Assembly: GCA_036345935.2 (NCBI GenBank)
Contig: JADWOT020000002.1
Coordinates: 6,633,145 to 6,697,144, forward strand
Direction: 5' to 3'
Length of the DNA: 64,000 nucleotides
Source: Taenia hydatigena
Taxonomy: Eukaryota > Platyhelminthes > Cestoda > Cyclophyllidea > Taeniidae
A model generated the notes under the pieces. The model searched no databases, was not told the DNA's origin, and saw nothing but the letters and a program-made list of their open reading frames with translations. Positions 50,650 to 61,700 of this stretch are shown one piece after another. The position numbers were made by a program, and so were the translations under genes. Each line of letters opens with the position of its first letter. Position 1 is the first letter of the stretch.

Positions 50650-51240
50650 ATGACTCGTTTTATTAAAGTCTCCCGGATGACACCCCCAGCAACTAAGCAT
50701 GCATTTGCAAAGGACGTGCAGCAGCTCTGCAGAATAATTGATGCCTCTACCGATGGCCAAGCATCCATCATGGGAATCGACGCGAACACGGTTAAGGTTT
50801 CACTGCGTCCCAAATCCGGCTACAACGCGCATGCGGACTTCCAGTTAACTGTAAATTTCCTCACCAGTTTGACATTGCTTGACTTTACGCGGAATTTTTG
50901 TTCAATTTCTGTGATTGCTCATATTTGGTAAAAGGTAGTTAATAAGGCTTAAAACTTTTATTTAAAAATGCGAGCTGCAAATGATCTTGTGGAATGCTTG
51001 AAACACGCAAATGAGACCAAACATTGTCGGCACTCCGCACGTCATCAGAGATATTTTGATAACTTCGTCATGGCACAGAGTGCATTTTAAATGAAAAGTT
51101 TTTAATTTCAGATCAAGCGCTGCTCAGGATATCCCAAGGTCAGGCCTGAGGTGTCATTCGACTCACCCATATTTCATCCCAACATCGACCCTTCAGACGG
51201 TCCCATATTTTCTAGCCTTCTTGACCACTGCCATAGATAA
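50650..51240 (+). CDS. UBC-fold E2-like gene or fragment, right copy
   Basis: Mirror of 27709-28299: exon 1 50650-50850, intron with gtaaat donor and tttaatttcag acceptor, exon 2 51112-51240. The exon 1 frame translates identically to the left copy; one Ala/Val difference lies after the donor, in presumed intron, which fits the exon model. A possible missing C-terminal part is seen downstream: an open piece near 51490-51530 reads LVKAVPYLIDHPSS, similar in character to the C-terminal helix of E2s, but it cannot be joined in frame with confidence. An alternative continuation starts after the acceptor near 51272 and contains ECIL, which might supply the missing active-site Cys, though at unusual spacing from HPN. 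Confidence 0.6.
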
Positions 51241-51479
51241 GCAAAGTCACGTGTATTAAAATTCATGCAAACAGTGTTTGGGACCAATGATGAGTGCATT
51301 TTGCAAAAAAGCCAAGGATTTCATAATGCATACACTGGAAATGGAACATTTCATTATTCCAGTTTGTGAAGTTTGACTCCAGGTAACAGTTGCAGGGTCT
51401 GAAAGTTTGGTTACAGTCCAAATTTTGGGCTAAACGAATGGACTCGATTGTGTGTCTTATAGTTTATCTGCTTGGCTTG

Positions 51480-52729
51480 CCTGCTAGAATTGGTGAAGGC
51501 AGTGCCCTATCTCATTGATCACCCGTCTTCGATTCAGCAAACAACTTTTCGGTGTAGTCGATGATCCTGCACGGCTATCCACAATGACGACGCGTGTGCT
51601 AGCTGACCTTCCAGTCAGGGGACGTCACTTCCCACCAAATACCGCATAGCTCGAGTAGGCTTACGATAACGACAGTCTGCCTACTGAAGAGGAAAAGCCG
51701 CAGAAGGTGGAGGATGCGACGGAAATAAGGAACGATTCCGATCAGAAAGGTGGTGATGCGATTGGTGCTTCTGCTAGTACTGCTATTGCCTTAAGATTTT
51801 ACGCTCCCCGCTACCACATCTGATGCCGTCTCATTTTTTGCAAAGATACGCTATTCGCTTGATTCTGAACGTGAAAGCACTTCTGGTCCTTATGTAATAT
51901 TCTACTTACCACTCAAACTGGAATCACGGTGCGTTGTTATCTGGCATCCTCGCTAGGACCAGAACGCAGATGCTTGTACTATTTACTACTTAATGGAAAT
52001 TGGGAGCTGACCATCATTGTGATGAACTAGGTGATCATTATAACACCCTCTTCATCAGAAATGTCGTACATCAAGATCAGTCTCAACCCGAGCCGAGAAA
52101 AACGTCCAGTAACTGTCCATGCTATGCATTTCTTGAGTGCTCGGCAAGTTTATATCAGTTGCGCACAAGCTACAGTTCTCCTCTTTACTTAAGCAGAATG
52201 TTCGAAATTAAAGAATCAAGTAGGCCGTCATTGATTTGCAGACTTCTGTCCATGGTCGGCGCTGGATAGCAAAGGCACGAAGGCTCTACTCGATAGCCTT
52301 TTTTCCGAAGATGACCGACACAAGGAGTGCTCCATATGTCCTCTGGATAAGGACGGTGACGGCGATAGTGGAGGCAAATACAGTAATTGGCTCCGGACTC
52401 CTACCCTATGGTTCACGAAGGCGTTGACACGGTGCAGAAATCTTCACCAAAATCGGATGCTCAAGGTGGAATTGCCAAGCTGGTTTTTAGTTTGTCTTCA
52501 TATAGCAAAGCCTCATCTAGCGAAGAATATGATGACATTGTCAGTAAGCCTGCTAAAGCAAGTAAAAAACTGCCCTAACCTTTTCAACGCCAACTTACAA
52601 GGACGTTCGTGTGCCTTGTCCACCAATAACAGCTTGCATGGAATGCAGGCGGGAATACGACTAGATAAAAGGTCAATTAATGTAGGCCTAGATTCGGATT
52701 CGAGGTGGTTTGTTCGTGGAACTCGATGA
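51480..52729 (+). CDS. Cluster of coding-like exons, unidentified product, right copy
   Basis: Several patches look coding but do not assemble cleanly. From 51659 to 51823 an open acidic stretch follows a tag acceptor and begins AYDNDSLPTEEEKPQKVED. A short frame from the ATG at 52061 reads MSYIKISLN. After the acceptor tttgcag at 52241 a frame stays open to 52729 (about 162 codons), starting FCPWSALDSKGTKALLDSL and including ECSICPLDKDGDGD. From 52387 to 52578 another frame has a more protein-like Ser/Glu/Lys-rich composition (SSYSKASSSEEYDDIVS) and ends in TAA. The two frames overlap, so either a small intron or a frameshift separates them. They lie just downstream of the E2-like exons on the same strand and might be its 3' part or a separate gene. 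No family recognised. Confidence 0.4.
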
Positions 52730-52791
52730 TCCATACGATTTGCTCCGCAACAAAATAGGGACCTTTTGGTGATAGGTATCCTAATCCCACC

Positions 52792-53346
52792 ATGGCGAGC
52801 CAGCTCGGGTTGAATGCAGTCGAGCATTTGTCACTTTTGTTCAAGGAATCAAGGCATGCCAAGCCTCGTTCTTCTCGATCCTATGGTAGGTCAACTGATC
52901 ACATAAATTCTTTTAGGGCATCAGTGCCAATGTTGGGTTCATTAAGCAAAGTGTGCTTTCGAAATCGCACAAAATAGATTGCATGCTCGGTGCTATTTAA
53001 AGATGTTGAGGTAAAATTAGTTGATATTAATCTCACTACTGTGTGTAGTTCATTGCTTAGTTAAGGTGCATGTAAGCCCATGTGGTGTAAGGGTGGGAAG
53101 TGCAAGTCAAGAATGCATGCATAGCAGACAGTTTCTTATTATATACGGAAATGGGCGTTGTTTCCGCAGTCGCCTTTGCTCAATCTGATACGCCACAGAG
53201 TATTACCAGGACCTCGGCTCAGTGATGTTCTCTGGATGACACCGCTGGACGCTCTCTTGCTCCTCTACCGCGTGCCCATTCCCGTCATGGAAGAACGTTT
53301 GGGAAGCGCTTTCCTGCCGTTATGGGTCTGGTCACCAACTGGATAG
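52792..53346 (+). CDS. Two-exon small gene, possible SOCS-box-like C-terminus, right copy
   Basis: Exon 1, 52792-52885, starts with ATG in a good context (ccaccatgg), reads MASQLGLNAVEHLSLLF and ends at a strong donor (g/gtaggt, phase 1). Exon 2, 53132-53346, begins after cagacag in matching phase and runs to TAG. The joined product is about 102 residues. The segment SPLLNLIRHRV...TPLDALLLLYR has the spacing and character of a degenerate SOCS box, which recruits Elongin and Cullin to E3 ligases, but it is shorter than usual and lacks the LCR and LPLP signatures, so this is only a resemblance. No other domain is visible. The exon 2 acceptor lacks a good pyrimidine tract. Confidence 0.4.
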
Positions 53347-53428
53347 CGTGGATTTTAAGAACGGAGTGCTATGAGACAATTAGTACGTCACGATTTCATC
53401 CTTTGCTCATCAGTAGCCCTGTGGCTGC

Positions 53429-53599
53429 ATGAGTGCTGAAACCCTTGAGCCTAGGCTGCGGTCAGGCTCCTCTCATGGACCTCTGGCACTTGTGGCTGCT
53501 TCGTCGCCTCCTCGTCCTTTCACTCAGGCCCTCTCAACTTCGATTCCTCTTCCTGCATCGCGTGTGACACCATCTCCAATACATGTTTTCTTTCTCTGA
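53429..53599 (+). CDS. Short Ser/Pro-rich open frame, right copy
   Basis: A 56-codon frame from ATG to TGA, 82 bases after the preceding two-exon gene. It starts MSAETLEPRLRSGSS and is rich in Ser, Pro, Ala and Leu without a known motif. Local GC is higher than the surroundings. It may be a last exon entered through the acceptor ctcatcag just upstream, or a chance frame in a GC-rich patch. Another frame here is also partly open. Confidence 0.25.
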   Translation: MSAETLEPRLRSGSSHGPLALVAASSPPRPFTQALSTSIPLPASRVTPSPIHVFFL

Positions 53600-53736
53600 T
53601 CTCGACGAGCTTTATAGTCACACCCCGTTTCGCTATATTGCACCCTACGCTTCAAGCTCTCGTTAGAAATGAGCTTTTTATTAATTTTGCCTTATTTACG
53701 TTTAAATAGCTGTTACTTCATGAAATAGTATTCACG

Positions 53737-54039
53737 TCATTCTTTGTGATTTTGAAGCACACTTTGCTGCATTGAGCGGACACCATACAACACATAATCC
53801 CTGATTTGCGCTGCTATTTGGGAGTGGGTTTCCCAGCATTTGTGGGAGTAGCTAACATTGCATTTGTCCCACACGAAGGACTTGTGCAATGCCACGACGA
53901 GACTGGTGTTGACACCAAATTTATCCGGTTTTAAGGGAAAGACGCAAAGGGATTCCCCTTGATATTTAATGACTTGCTTCGGTTTCGTCTCCGAGTAATC
54001 GGCCATAGCTGAGATTTCCTGACGCAAATACGTGTACAT
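53737..54039 (-). CDS. Unidentified 89-100 residue protein, right copy
   Basis: Mirror of 24910-25212, translated identically. On this arm it lies convergent with the E2-like locus and its downstream exons, with its 3' end about 140 bases past the Ser/Pro-rich frame. Confidence 0.4.
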   Translation of the reverse strand: MYTYLRQEISAMADYSETKPKQVIKYQGESLCVFPLKPDKFGVNTSLVVALHKSFVWDKCNVSYSHKCWETHSQIAAQIRDYVLYGVRSMQQSVLQNHKE

Positions 54040-54168
54040 TTGCTAGTTTAAATGGAACATGCAACTAATCCCAACTTCAGATGGCATTAATCTAAAGATG
54101 CGGCAACATCAACTGCATTTCAGCATGATGAAGTCTTTTTTGATCAAACAGACCTTCCTTTAAGCTTT

Positions 54169-54420
54169 TTGCTAGTGATTTTAAAATCATTTTACGAAAT
54201 GATTAGTAAGTGGTTCCCTTTAGGCCGAATCGAAGTTGTAAAACGCGAGTTACTCACCACAGCCTATTTCAAGCGAGTATGGGAAAGTATGCAGCATAAG
54301 CTAACTGACGGTAACGCACCTGTTGTGCCTGGCTATTATTTTAGTACTTCTGCCTCGGTTTCCGGTTTCAATGAAACCTCAAATTGCCTACATTATAATT
54401 TCAAAACTTGTGTTGGATAA
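54169..54420 (+). other. Open frame of 83 codons, probably not coding
   Basis: Paired with 24529-24780 (-). Three substitutions between the arms (Thr/Ser, Ile/Val, Ile/Val) all change the amino acid in this frame. That pattern argues against strong protein constraint, although the changes are conservative. Confidence 0.2.
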
Positions 54421-54729
54421 AAATGACCTTGTATGTGCGAGGCGAGAGAGCAAGTGGAACCTGGTATAGGAAGAACAGGTCGGTTTCGCAGACGTGGAGA
54501 GACTGCTCTCCTAAACTGGTACTGTTTCGTTACCTAACTAGAGTTCAGCTTTTGTATTGAAGATGCCTAAAATCATCCAACCTTCAATTACCAGGGGTGG
54601 CAAAGGTTAAAAACAGGAAAAAGGAGAAAACCATACACTGGTGGCGGCGCTCGAGGAAGCTCCATCTTTAAAATGACAAATTATGGAGGTTTGATGAAAA
54701 CCGTTAGCTCCAACGTTCACTTATATTCC

Positions 54730-54763
54730 AGCGCCAATGAATTTCTCTGATTTCATTGGCGCT
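54730..54763. other. Perfect 12-bp stem-loop, right copy
   Basis: Mirror of 24184-24217 with the same stem and a loop differing at one base from its partner. Confidence 0.7.
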
Positions 54764-55484
54764 TATACAAAGGTTACCCTCGGCGAAAATAGATGCCGGA
54801 GTCTTTCATGATTTGACATCAACCAATGCCGCAAGGTATTGGCTCAGCATATTAGAGACTTATTCCATCGCGACCAAGTGCATGGTGAGGATGATGTAGA
54901 GTAGGCTAGGAATTTGCAACTCCCAGCAGAACGGGCAATTCGAGGAATTTTATTCGACAGGCTCACCGGCTAGGTAATCATTTAATTCAGAGCGAAGATT
55001 TAGCCACACAGCGTTGTGGAAATAGCCACTCTATGACCAACAACAACTTCAGTCAGCTAATCGAGGTCGCAATCAGAAAACGTTAAAAGTTCCTTCTGAC
55101 AACGATTTCTGATGTGCCCAATAGATGTACAAAACTTGAATATCCACGTTGGATCCCTCCACGCTGCATCCCAAGATCATGTGAGCTGCATATTCCATAT
55201 CCTGCCTACACCAAAATGGCCCTAACAAACTAGAAGTGCACTTCTTTACTCGGGTATAGCCATGTCAAAAGCACATTCCAAGCTTTCCCAAATCTGCGCA
55301 ATGCACTGTTGCATCAGTGTCCTCTTTGCTGAACTGGTCTCAGCGGCATGAGGAAGACATTAATAAATGAAAGACATCGTTAGCGGTTGCAGTTGTGCCC
55401 AGACCTAACGCAGCATGTGCTGCTTGGAGCTAGTTTCCTTTGTAATGCCAAAGAGATTCGGAATTTCGCAAAGGGTTCTTCTGC

Positions 55485-55796
55485 CTAATAATGCAGAGAA
55501 GCAAACACAGTTGCTGTTTCCTCGTAAGTAGACGCAACTGAAATCTGTAGTGCCCATTTTGAGGCTGCATCGAGTCTCACTAGCAAATCGCAGATAATTT
55601 GGGTAGGGGCGTGCTTTATAAAGTGCAAACGAGCCCTGGTATCCAATTGAGTTTCTAGGATAACAAAATGCGGGATGATGTGAGAATTTAGCGTAGAGGA
55701 GGAGAGCTGCGCTATCAGAAGAATACGCCTTCGCAGACTAATAGCTTTCTTTGTATGCGAATGGTCCGTGTTTAATCGCACACTGTGCTGGTGCAA
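55485..55796 (-). CDS. Unidentified 103-codon open frame, right copy
   Basis: Mirror of 23151-23462, identical at every base compared. Coding status uncertain. Confidence 0.25.
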   Translation of the reverse strand: MHQHSVRLNTDHSHTKKAISLRRRILLIAQLSSSTLNSHIIPHFVILETQLDTRARLHFIKHAPTQIICDLLVRLDAASKWALQISVASTYEETATVFASLHY

Positions 55797-58700
55797 ATGA
55801 TTCCCACAACCAATCGCTTCGGGCAGATAGGGAGTGATTTATCATTATGCTGTCCCTTTAGCATTCTTATGACATCCTCCTACACCGGTTGCTTGTTTAA
55901 GGCAATTATATGCTTTAGCTTTTCTTTGCTCCATTCAACAGCGTGAAACGCCCAAGGATTTCGCTAGGCATGGAAAATCATAAAGCTAGAGCTATGGCTT
56001 AGAGAACGCCTACTTGTGTGCATCATTGCGGCTTAGGCGTCATCTGCCTATCGCAGTCGGATATGCTCATAATTAGAGAAACCAGATAAAATTATTTTTT
56101 CTACCTAAGGACTGCCATACATTAGACAACGGAGATATTACCAAGTGGACAGACAGACAACCATGGGAAGGGAGAACTAGCGCAGCTATGTAGGTCAGCG
56201 GGGCAGATATGCTTTCCAAGTTTTTGAACCCATCTTACCAACATGCACTCTGTCTGTAATGTACAGCTTCTCGAACAGCGCGCTCTATTGTGCACCGTTC
56301 TGGGCGTTTTGAGGTGTAGACTCACCACTCCCATTGGCATGTTAACCTGCAGCCCACTTCTTCAGGTCCTTTCACAACGAGTCTACCCAAATGCAACTTA
56401 TGAGGGCGGTAGAGCTAGGAAGTTGTCATCATTTTTAAATATACATGTCAAGCAAAAAGCTTAACGTAAGCCCGAAGTCTCACAGTTTGGCAGGCTCAGT
56501 AACGACTATTTTGCAGAGCTTGCCATAAAAATCGCTTTCAAACGCCCTCTTTAAGAATATGTTTGTCTCAGTAAATGAGTTTAAAAAAAAGCATCTCCAA
56601 AGATAAGAAATCGTAACTTGTTGTTAAATGTGGAATTCGAACCAACGGGTGGGAAATTAAAGGAAATAAAAATAAAAAAAACCTGATCTGTATTTGATGA
56701 TTAGAAGTTTTGCCCACCAGTGTGCTGAACCACGACAGCGGTGGTACCCGTGGCCTGTTGGGGCACAGTACTAGCCTCCAGGTGCTACTTTCTGCACCGC
56801 AGCAGTAGTTCATGCTCTTACATAGTAAGCAGGCTCATCATTACGACTTCACACTGTGAAGTTTTCGGACGCTATTGTGAGATAAGGATTTCCACCTAGG
56901 TTGGTGTACTTACTTCCCTGAAGCCAAGAGACAATTCCAGCTCCACGCCTTCGTATTTTCCACGACTTATTTTCAAGTGAATATTTCAGTTAGGTGAATA
57001 TCTGGGTTTTGCCTCCAGGTGAACGCTTAGATACATTGTTATGGCAGGTTGAGCACTGACGGTGTGTCAACGTGAAACTTCACTCGGCTCGGCAGCTATG
57101 TCCACTTTATTATGAGTGATATTACGCTTTGACCGCAAGCTAAGATTGCTGCATGTACAAAGTGGTATGTTGTAATATAACGATAAATTAGCCCAAGTAT
57201 GCGGCGCTTCATGCGCTCCACGCTTTGATCTAAAGATAACTCAAGTAAAACTTTAGCTGATGGCTTTCTATGGTGCTGTAGCAAAAGATGTTAGAAGAAC
57301 TTTGGTTCCAAAACCATGCTTAATCTTTTAATTCTATTTTAGAATTAATTGAAATTGGAAATCAAGTACAATGATACGTCCGTTTTAGACCATGTGACAG
57401 TTGGAAATGACCGCAATGTAATGCTAAGTGTTTCGGTACAAAAGCTAAGACTTCAAAATCGTATGGTTGCAATCTTTTTTTATCTAAAATTACTCAATTT
57501 GTACTTGGCTCTTTCTTCCATTTCTGAGAGTTATGATATTTTGTGCTATACAACAAAAATATAGATCTGGCCTATGGATAAAGAGATACGGCAAAGACAG
57601 CTAAAAGTATAAGTATATATAGCTGGGTTATATTCTGCCTGTTTAGATCTGAAATCGATTAGAATTATGCCATTTCAGCTTGCTTTGTTTAGTAATTACT
57701 TGCGGTGGTCCTCGTTAGGGTCTGGCTGATGATTAGAGGACCTAGTTTGGCACAGAAACTTTGGATTTCTCTGCAACAAGAATTGACTCAAAATGAGAGT
57801 CAGATGCACGTTTTATTCCACGAATACCTTTAGCAAGGATATGGGCGATAATTCCCTTTTCCTTCCCTTTGATCCTAAATTGATCAGAAATGAAGCTTGT
57901 CATCCTGCTTTTGACTGTAATTCCTCGCAGCGGTTCCCACTTTATAATTTCCGCATTTAGGTTCGGCCGATGCGCAACGCTTTCACTTTCGCAAAGAAAT
58001 CAGGAACAACAGGTTTGCAGGTCTTTGTCGATTTTTGACCTCGTGGGTCTCAACTTGATCAGAATCAGGAATCAGTAGTTCACTCCCTTCTGTAAGAGAT
58101 GAAGGCAGTTCCTGTTATAAAATCGGACAGGGTAGGCATAGACGGTGGATATGATGCCTTATTTCACAAGCAATGCTAGGGGACCAAAATTATATAGGTG
58201 TGCTCTGTTCTATCCATTTGGCCGAGAATTATACAGCATCGGAAACCAGCAGCTTAATTCCCTCTTTAAGTTCTTGCGACAGTTCTTGTTATAAAATCTG
58301 ATAATGCTAATGTGACCTAAACGCAAATGGTTCGTGGCGGAAAAGGAAACCGAGAGAGCACTGTAATGAAGGTGGAAATGTGGAAAGGGAGAAAGGCGTG
58401 TGCACTGATAGCGAAGCCAAAATGGTTCCGATTTAAACAGTGATGGTATGGGTGTTTGAGAATATGGGACAAAAGAAGGAACTTTGATTATGATAAATCA
58501 GGAAGTGCGTTTTTGGGAATTGTTTGCTTGATTGAGCAAATTATCATGCTTCTCAACCGTTTTCTTCCTTTTAATCAATTACATTTCATTATAATTTATT
58601 CTTTTCGCATCTGCTTTGGCTTTTTCTCCTTCCTTATATTCGCGTCATCCATGTGTTGCTTTCCCTTTCGCTTTCTTCGTTACCATATTTCCTATTTTTT

Positions 58701-61700
58701 ATTTAGAATCTCTATTCATTCTAGTGGTAGCGCGGAGAGAAAGGGGTATGATTTAGACGTGGTAAAATTACTGCAATCAGTTATGCCCGTCACCCTCTTC
58801 TCTCCTCATTCGCTCGCATACACGAACGACCATTGATGATGATGTAAGATTCTCCATGATATTGCCTACATGGAAGGTAAAAAGAGTAGCTTGTTTCCGA
58901 ATGTCTCAATCACTTTATGCAATCATGCCACAGAGTTCAAGGGATGAGAGGAAGAATTAACCGCTAATGAACGAATCGCCAGAAAATCTTTTTAGTCCTT
59001 TTCCATGTTACTTGCTGATCCTTGATTAAAGAATTAGCAAAGAAAAAGTCGGCAAAAAGGTTATGCATACGTTTATTGACACCTTAACAGCAACACGGTC
59101 TTGCCACCTGATTCAGATTAGCTTTGCTCAACCGCAACCAACGCCTACCTATTTGTCGCCCTTCTAGACTACCGCACTGCAGTTAACCTGGCGAAATGAT
59201 GTGTTCCGATAAATGCATTCAGCACATGCTGCTATTCATTCTGCAGCCTTATAGACCTATTTACGAGAAAAATTTACCTGGATTACGGTGCTCACACTCA
59301 ACGCGGAAATTCGCGACATTGATTGCACCCAAGTACAGAATCACACCTTTAGATGGGAGTAGGGTGTCTCCACTGCCTTGACTACATATTCGCAAGCCTT
59401 GGTTGACATTGATTTTGATAGCTTTGTAGGCGCAATCCTACTGAATGTAAAATCGCTCATCTTCGTCAAGAATTGCACTACAGCACAATCACAACCACAA
59501 TTGTGTAACACAATTTCGTATCGACTTAGGCTTTAGCTAACTGAAAGCTCCCACCTCAACTCACATTGTAGGACCTTTTGCCGTACATTTTGCTTTAAGA
59601 GCCAGCCCACAGCCGCCCGTCTGCGTGCAAGTAAGACGTTGAAGTGATTTGACTTGAGGCTAAAGGTCAAGTTACTTTTGTGTTATACGATTAATGATAA
59701 TGAGTGATATTAGAATTTAAGGTCGCTTGAACTGAGCCAAAATTTAGTCCATAGCATCTTTCTTTTAGCGTAGCCATGGTAAGCAAGTACCTTTTTATGG
59801 TCACGAAGCCTGAAGCCTACTTGGGACTCAAGAGGTACCCTATAATTAGCATTCAAAAAAGTTCGTTAATTCTGCAGCTAAAACCGATAACCTTTTTCAT
59901 GTTCCACACCCATAGCACTACTGTATAACTTAAGAGGGATTTCCATTAAATCATGCTATTCTTTTTAGCTTTAATGTTGGTAGCATTGGGTAAATCACTA
60001 CCATTATTATCTGCTTGGATGAGTGGTGAGTGGGTGTTAGGGGAGAGGCAGTTGATGTACTCCGGCGGTGCCGTCAAGCCGTTGCTGTTTTGTTAAGAAG
60101 TCACTAGATCTTCTATTAACAATCAGGATGAGATGGATGCTGACTTCTTCCTTTGTCATAGAGAAATCTAGTAGGCACAAACATAAACAAGGACACCTTT
60201 TAACACTTGCCTCACCCCACAGGACTACGCCTGCGAACCGTGTCCAGTGTTTCAAAATAACGAAAACATGGTAGCTGCTCCTACTAAGGAAACATTTGCC
60301 TTGAAAATGCTCTCCGATCCAGTTCAATATACTACTAGAAATCATTTTTCTTTCGCGGTTACTAGAATATCTGTACCGTTAGACAGAAAAAATGCACACA
60401 AGTTCGTAATTAGCCCTGAATTCCAATATTAATTCGAGAGATGCTCACATCATACAGACTGTCGAGACAAAAAGGAACCAGTGCAGAGCAAAACTGGGGT
60501 CATGTAAGCTCTATGATTCGCATTCCTTTACAAGGCACCACAATCCAATCTGACAGTCTTTGAAGAGAACAAGCGCAAAGGGAAGGGCGTGTAAACTCAC
60601 TTAAAAGGCTTATCAATAAAAGGCACACTTCGCTGCTCCAATGACAAGTTCATAATAGGCAAACAATAACATGCTTCACAAATCAAATTAAACGATGCAA
60701 TGCAATTCGGGTGCAGCACTTAAGGTAGAGACGGATAAATTGGCCACTCATTGTGAACTCGAAGGCGCTACCAATATCGGAATGACATAGACATAGTGTC
60801 AGCGGAAGTAGATTGTTGCGAACAGGATCTATGTGTAGGAAGGAGCTAAGATCATGGCGTGGGTAAGGCCGAACGATTCGCGACAATTTCCTTCATAACA
60901 ACAAACTGAATCAAATATTAATTCGCGAGGTGACCATGCCATGCAGCGTATGGGACAGAAGCAACCAGCACGACGCAATTACTGGGTTCATACACAACTA
61001 CATGATTCATATTCTTTTAAAAGGCGTCAAAATCCAACCTGGTAGAACTTGAAGAGAATAAGTGAAAAGGAAAGGCCACGAACACCATGAAAATCTAAAT
61101 GGCCACCAGCCGACTGGCACGTCGTGGGATCGCGTGCAAGATATGGAACGAAACACCGTGTCCACCAAAATGTCATTCGTAGTTTTGAATGCCATAGCTT
61201 TCCCACTCGCCTCTATAGTCCCACACTCAATACAGTTAGGCACAGGAATCTCAGCCAGCTATTATCTCATCCACCAACACATCACCTAGTCAACAATCCT
61301 GCTCGTGATGACCCTAGAAGGCTCAGAGAGAAAGTGAGTTTTGCAGTTAAGCACTTAAATAGCCTACTTCATGCTGACTAACGCTTGGATGTTGAAAAGC
61401 ACATAACTCTGCGCGATAATCACACCACCCAACAGCTCGTTCACTCACTCGTTATTGAGGTTAGCTGACTACAGGAAGTGACGAAAGGATACGCTTCTTC
61501 TCTTTATTTTGTCTTCTTGTTAAAATTACCTCCAGTTACACTGAGACATTTTCTTACTACGCTAAGGTACCATTGGCTTGATACCATATTCTCATGACTA
61601 ACCTCTGTGAGACAGGCTATAAAAATAGATAAATGGGGAAAAACTCCATATAATCCGTTCTTTAGGGGTTAAAATAACTGCGAATCGCCACTGGACAATA

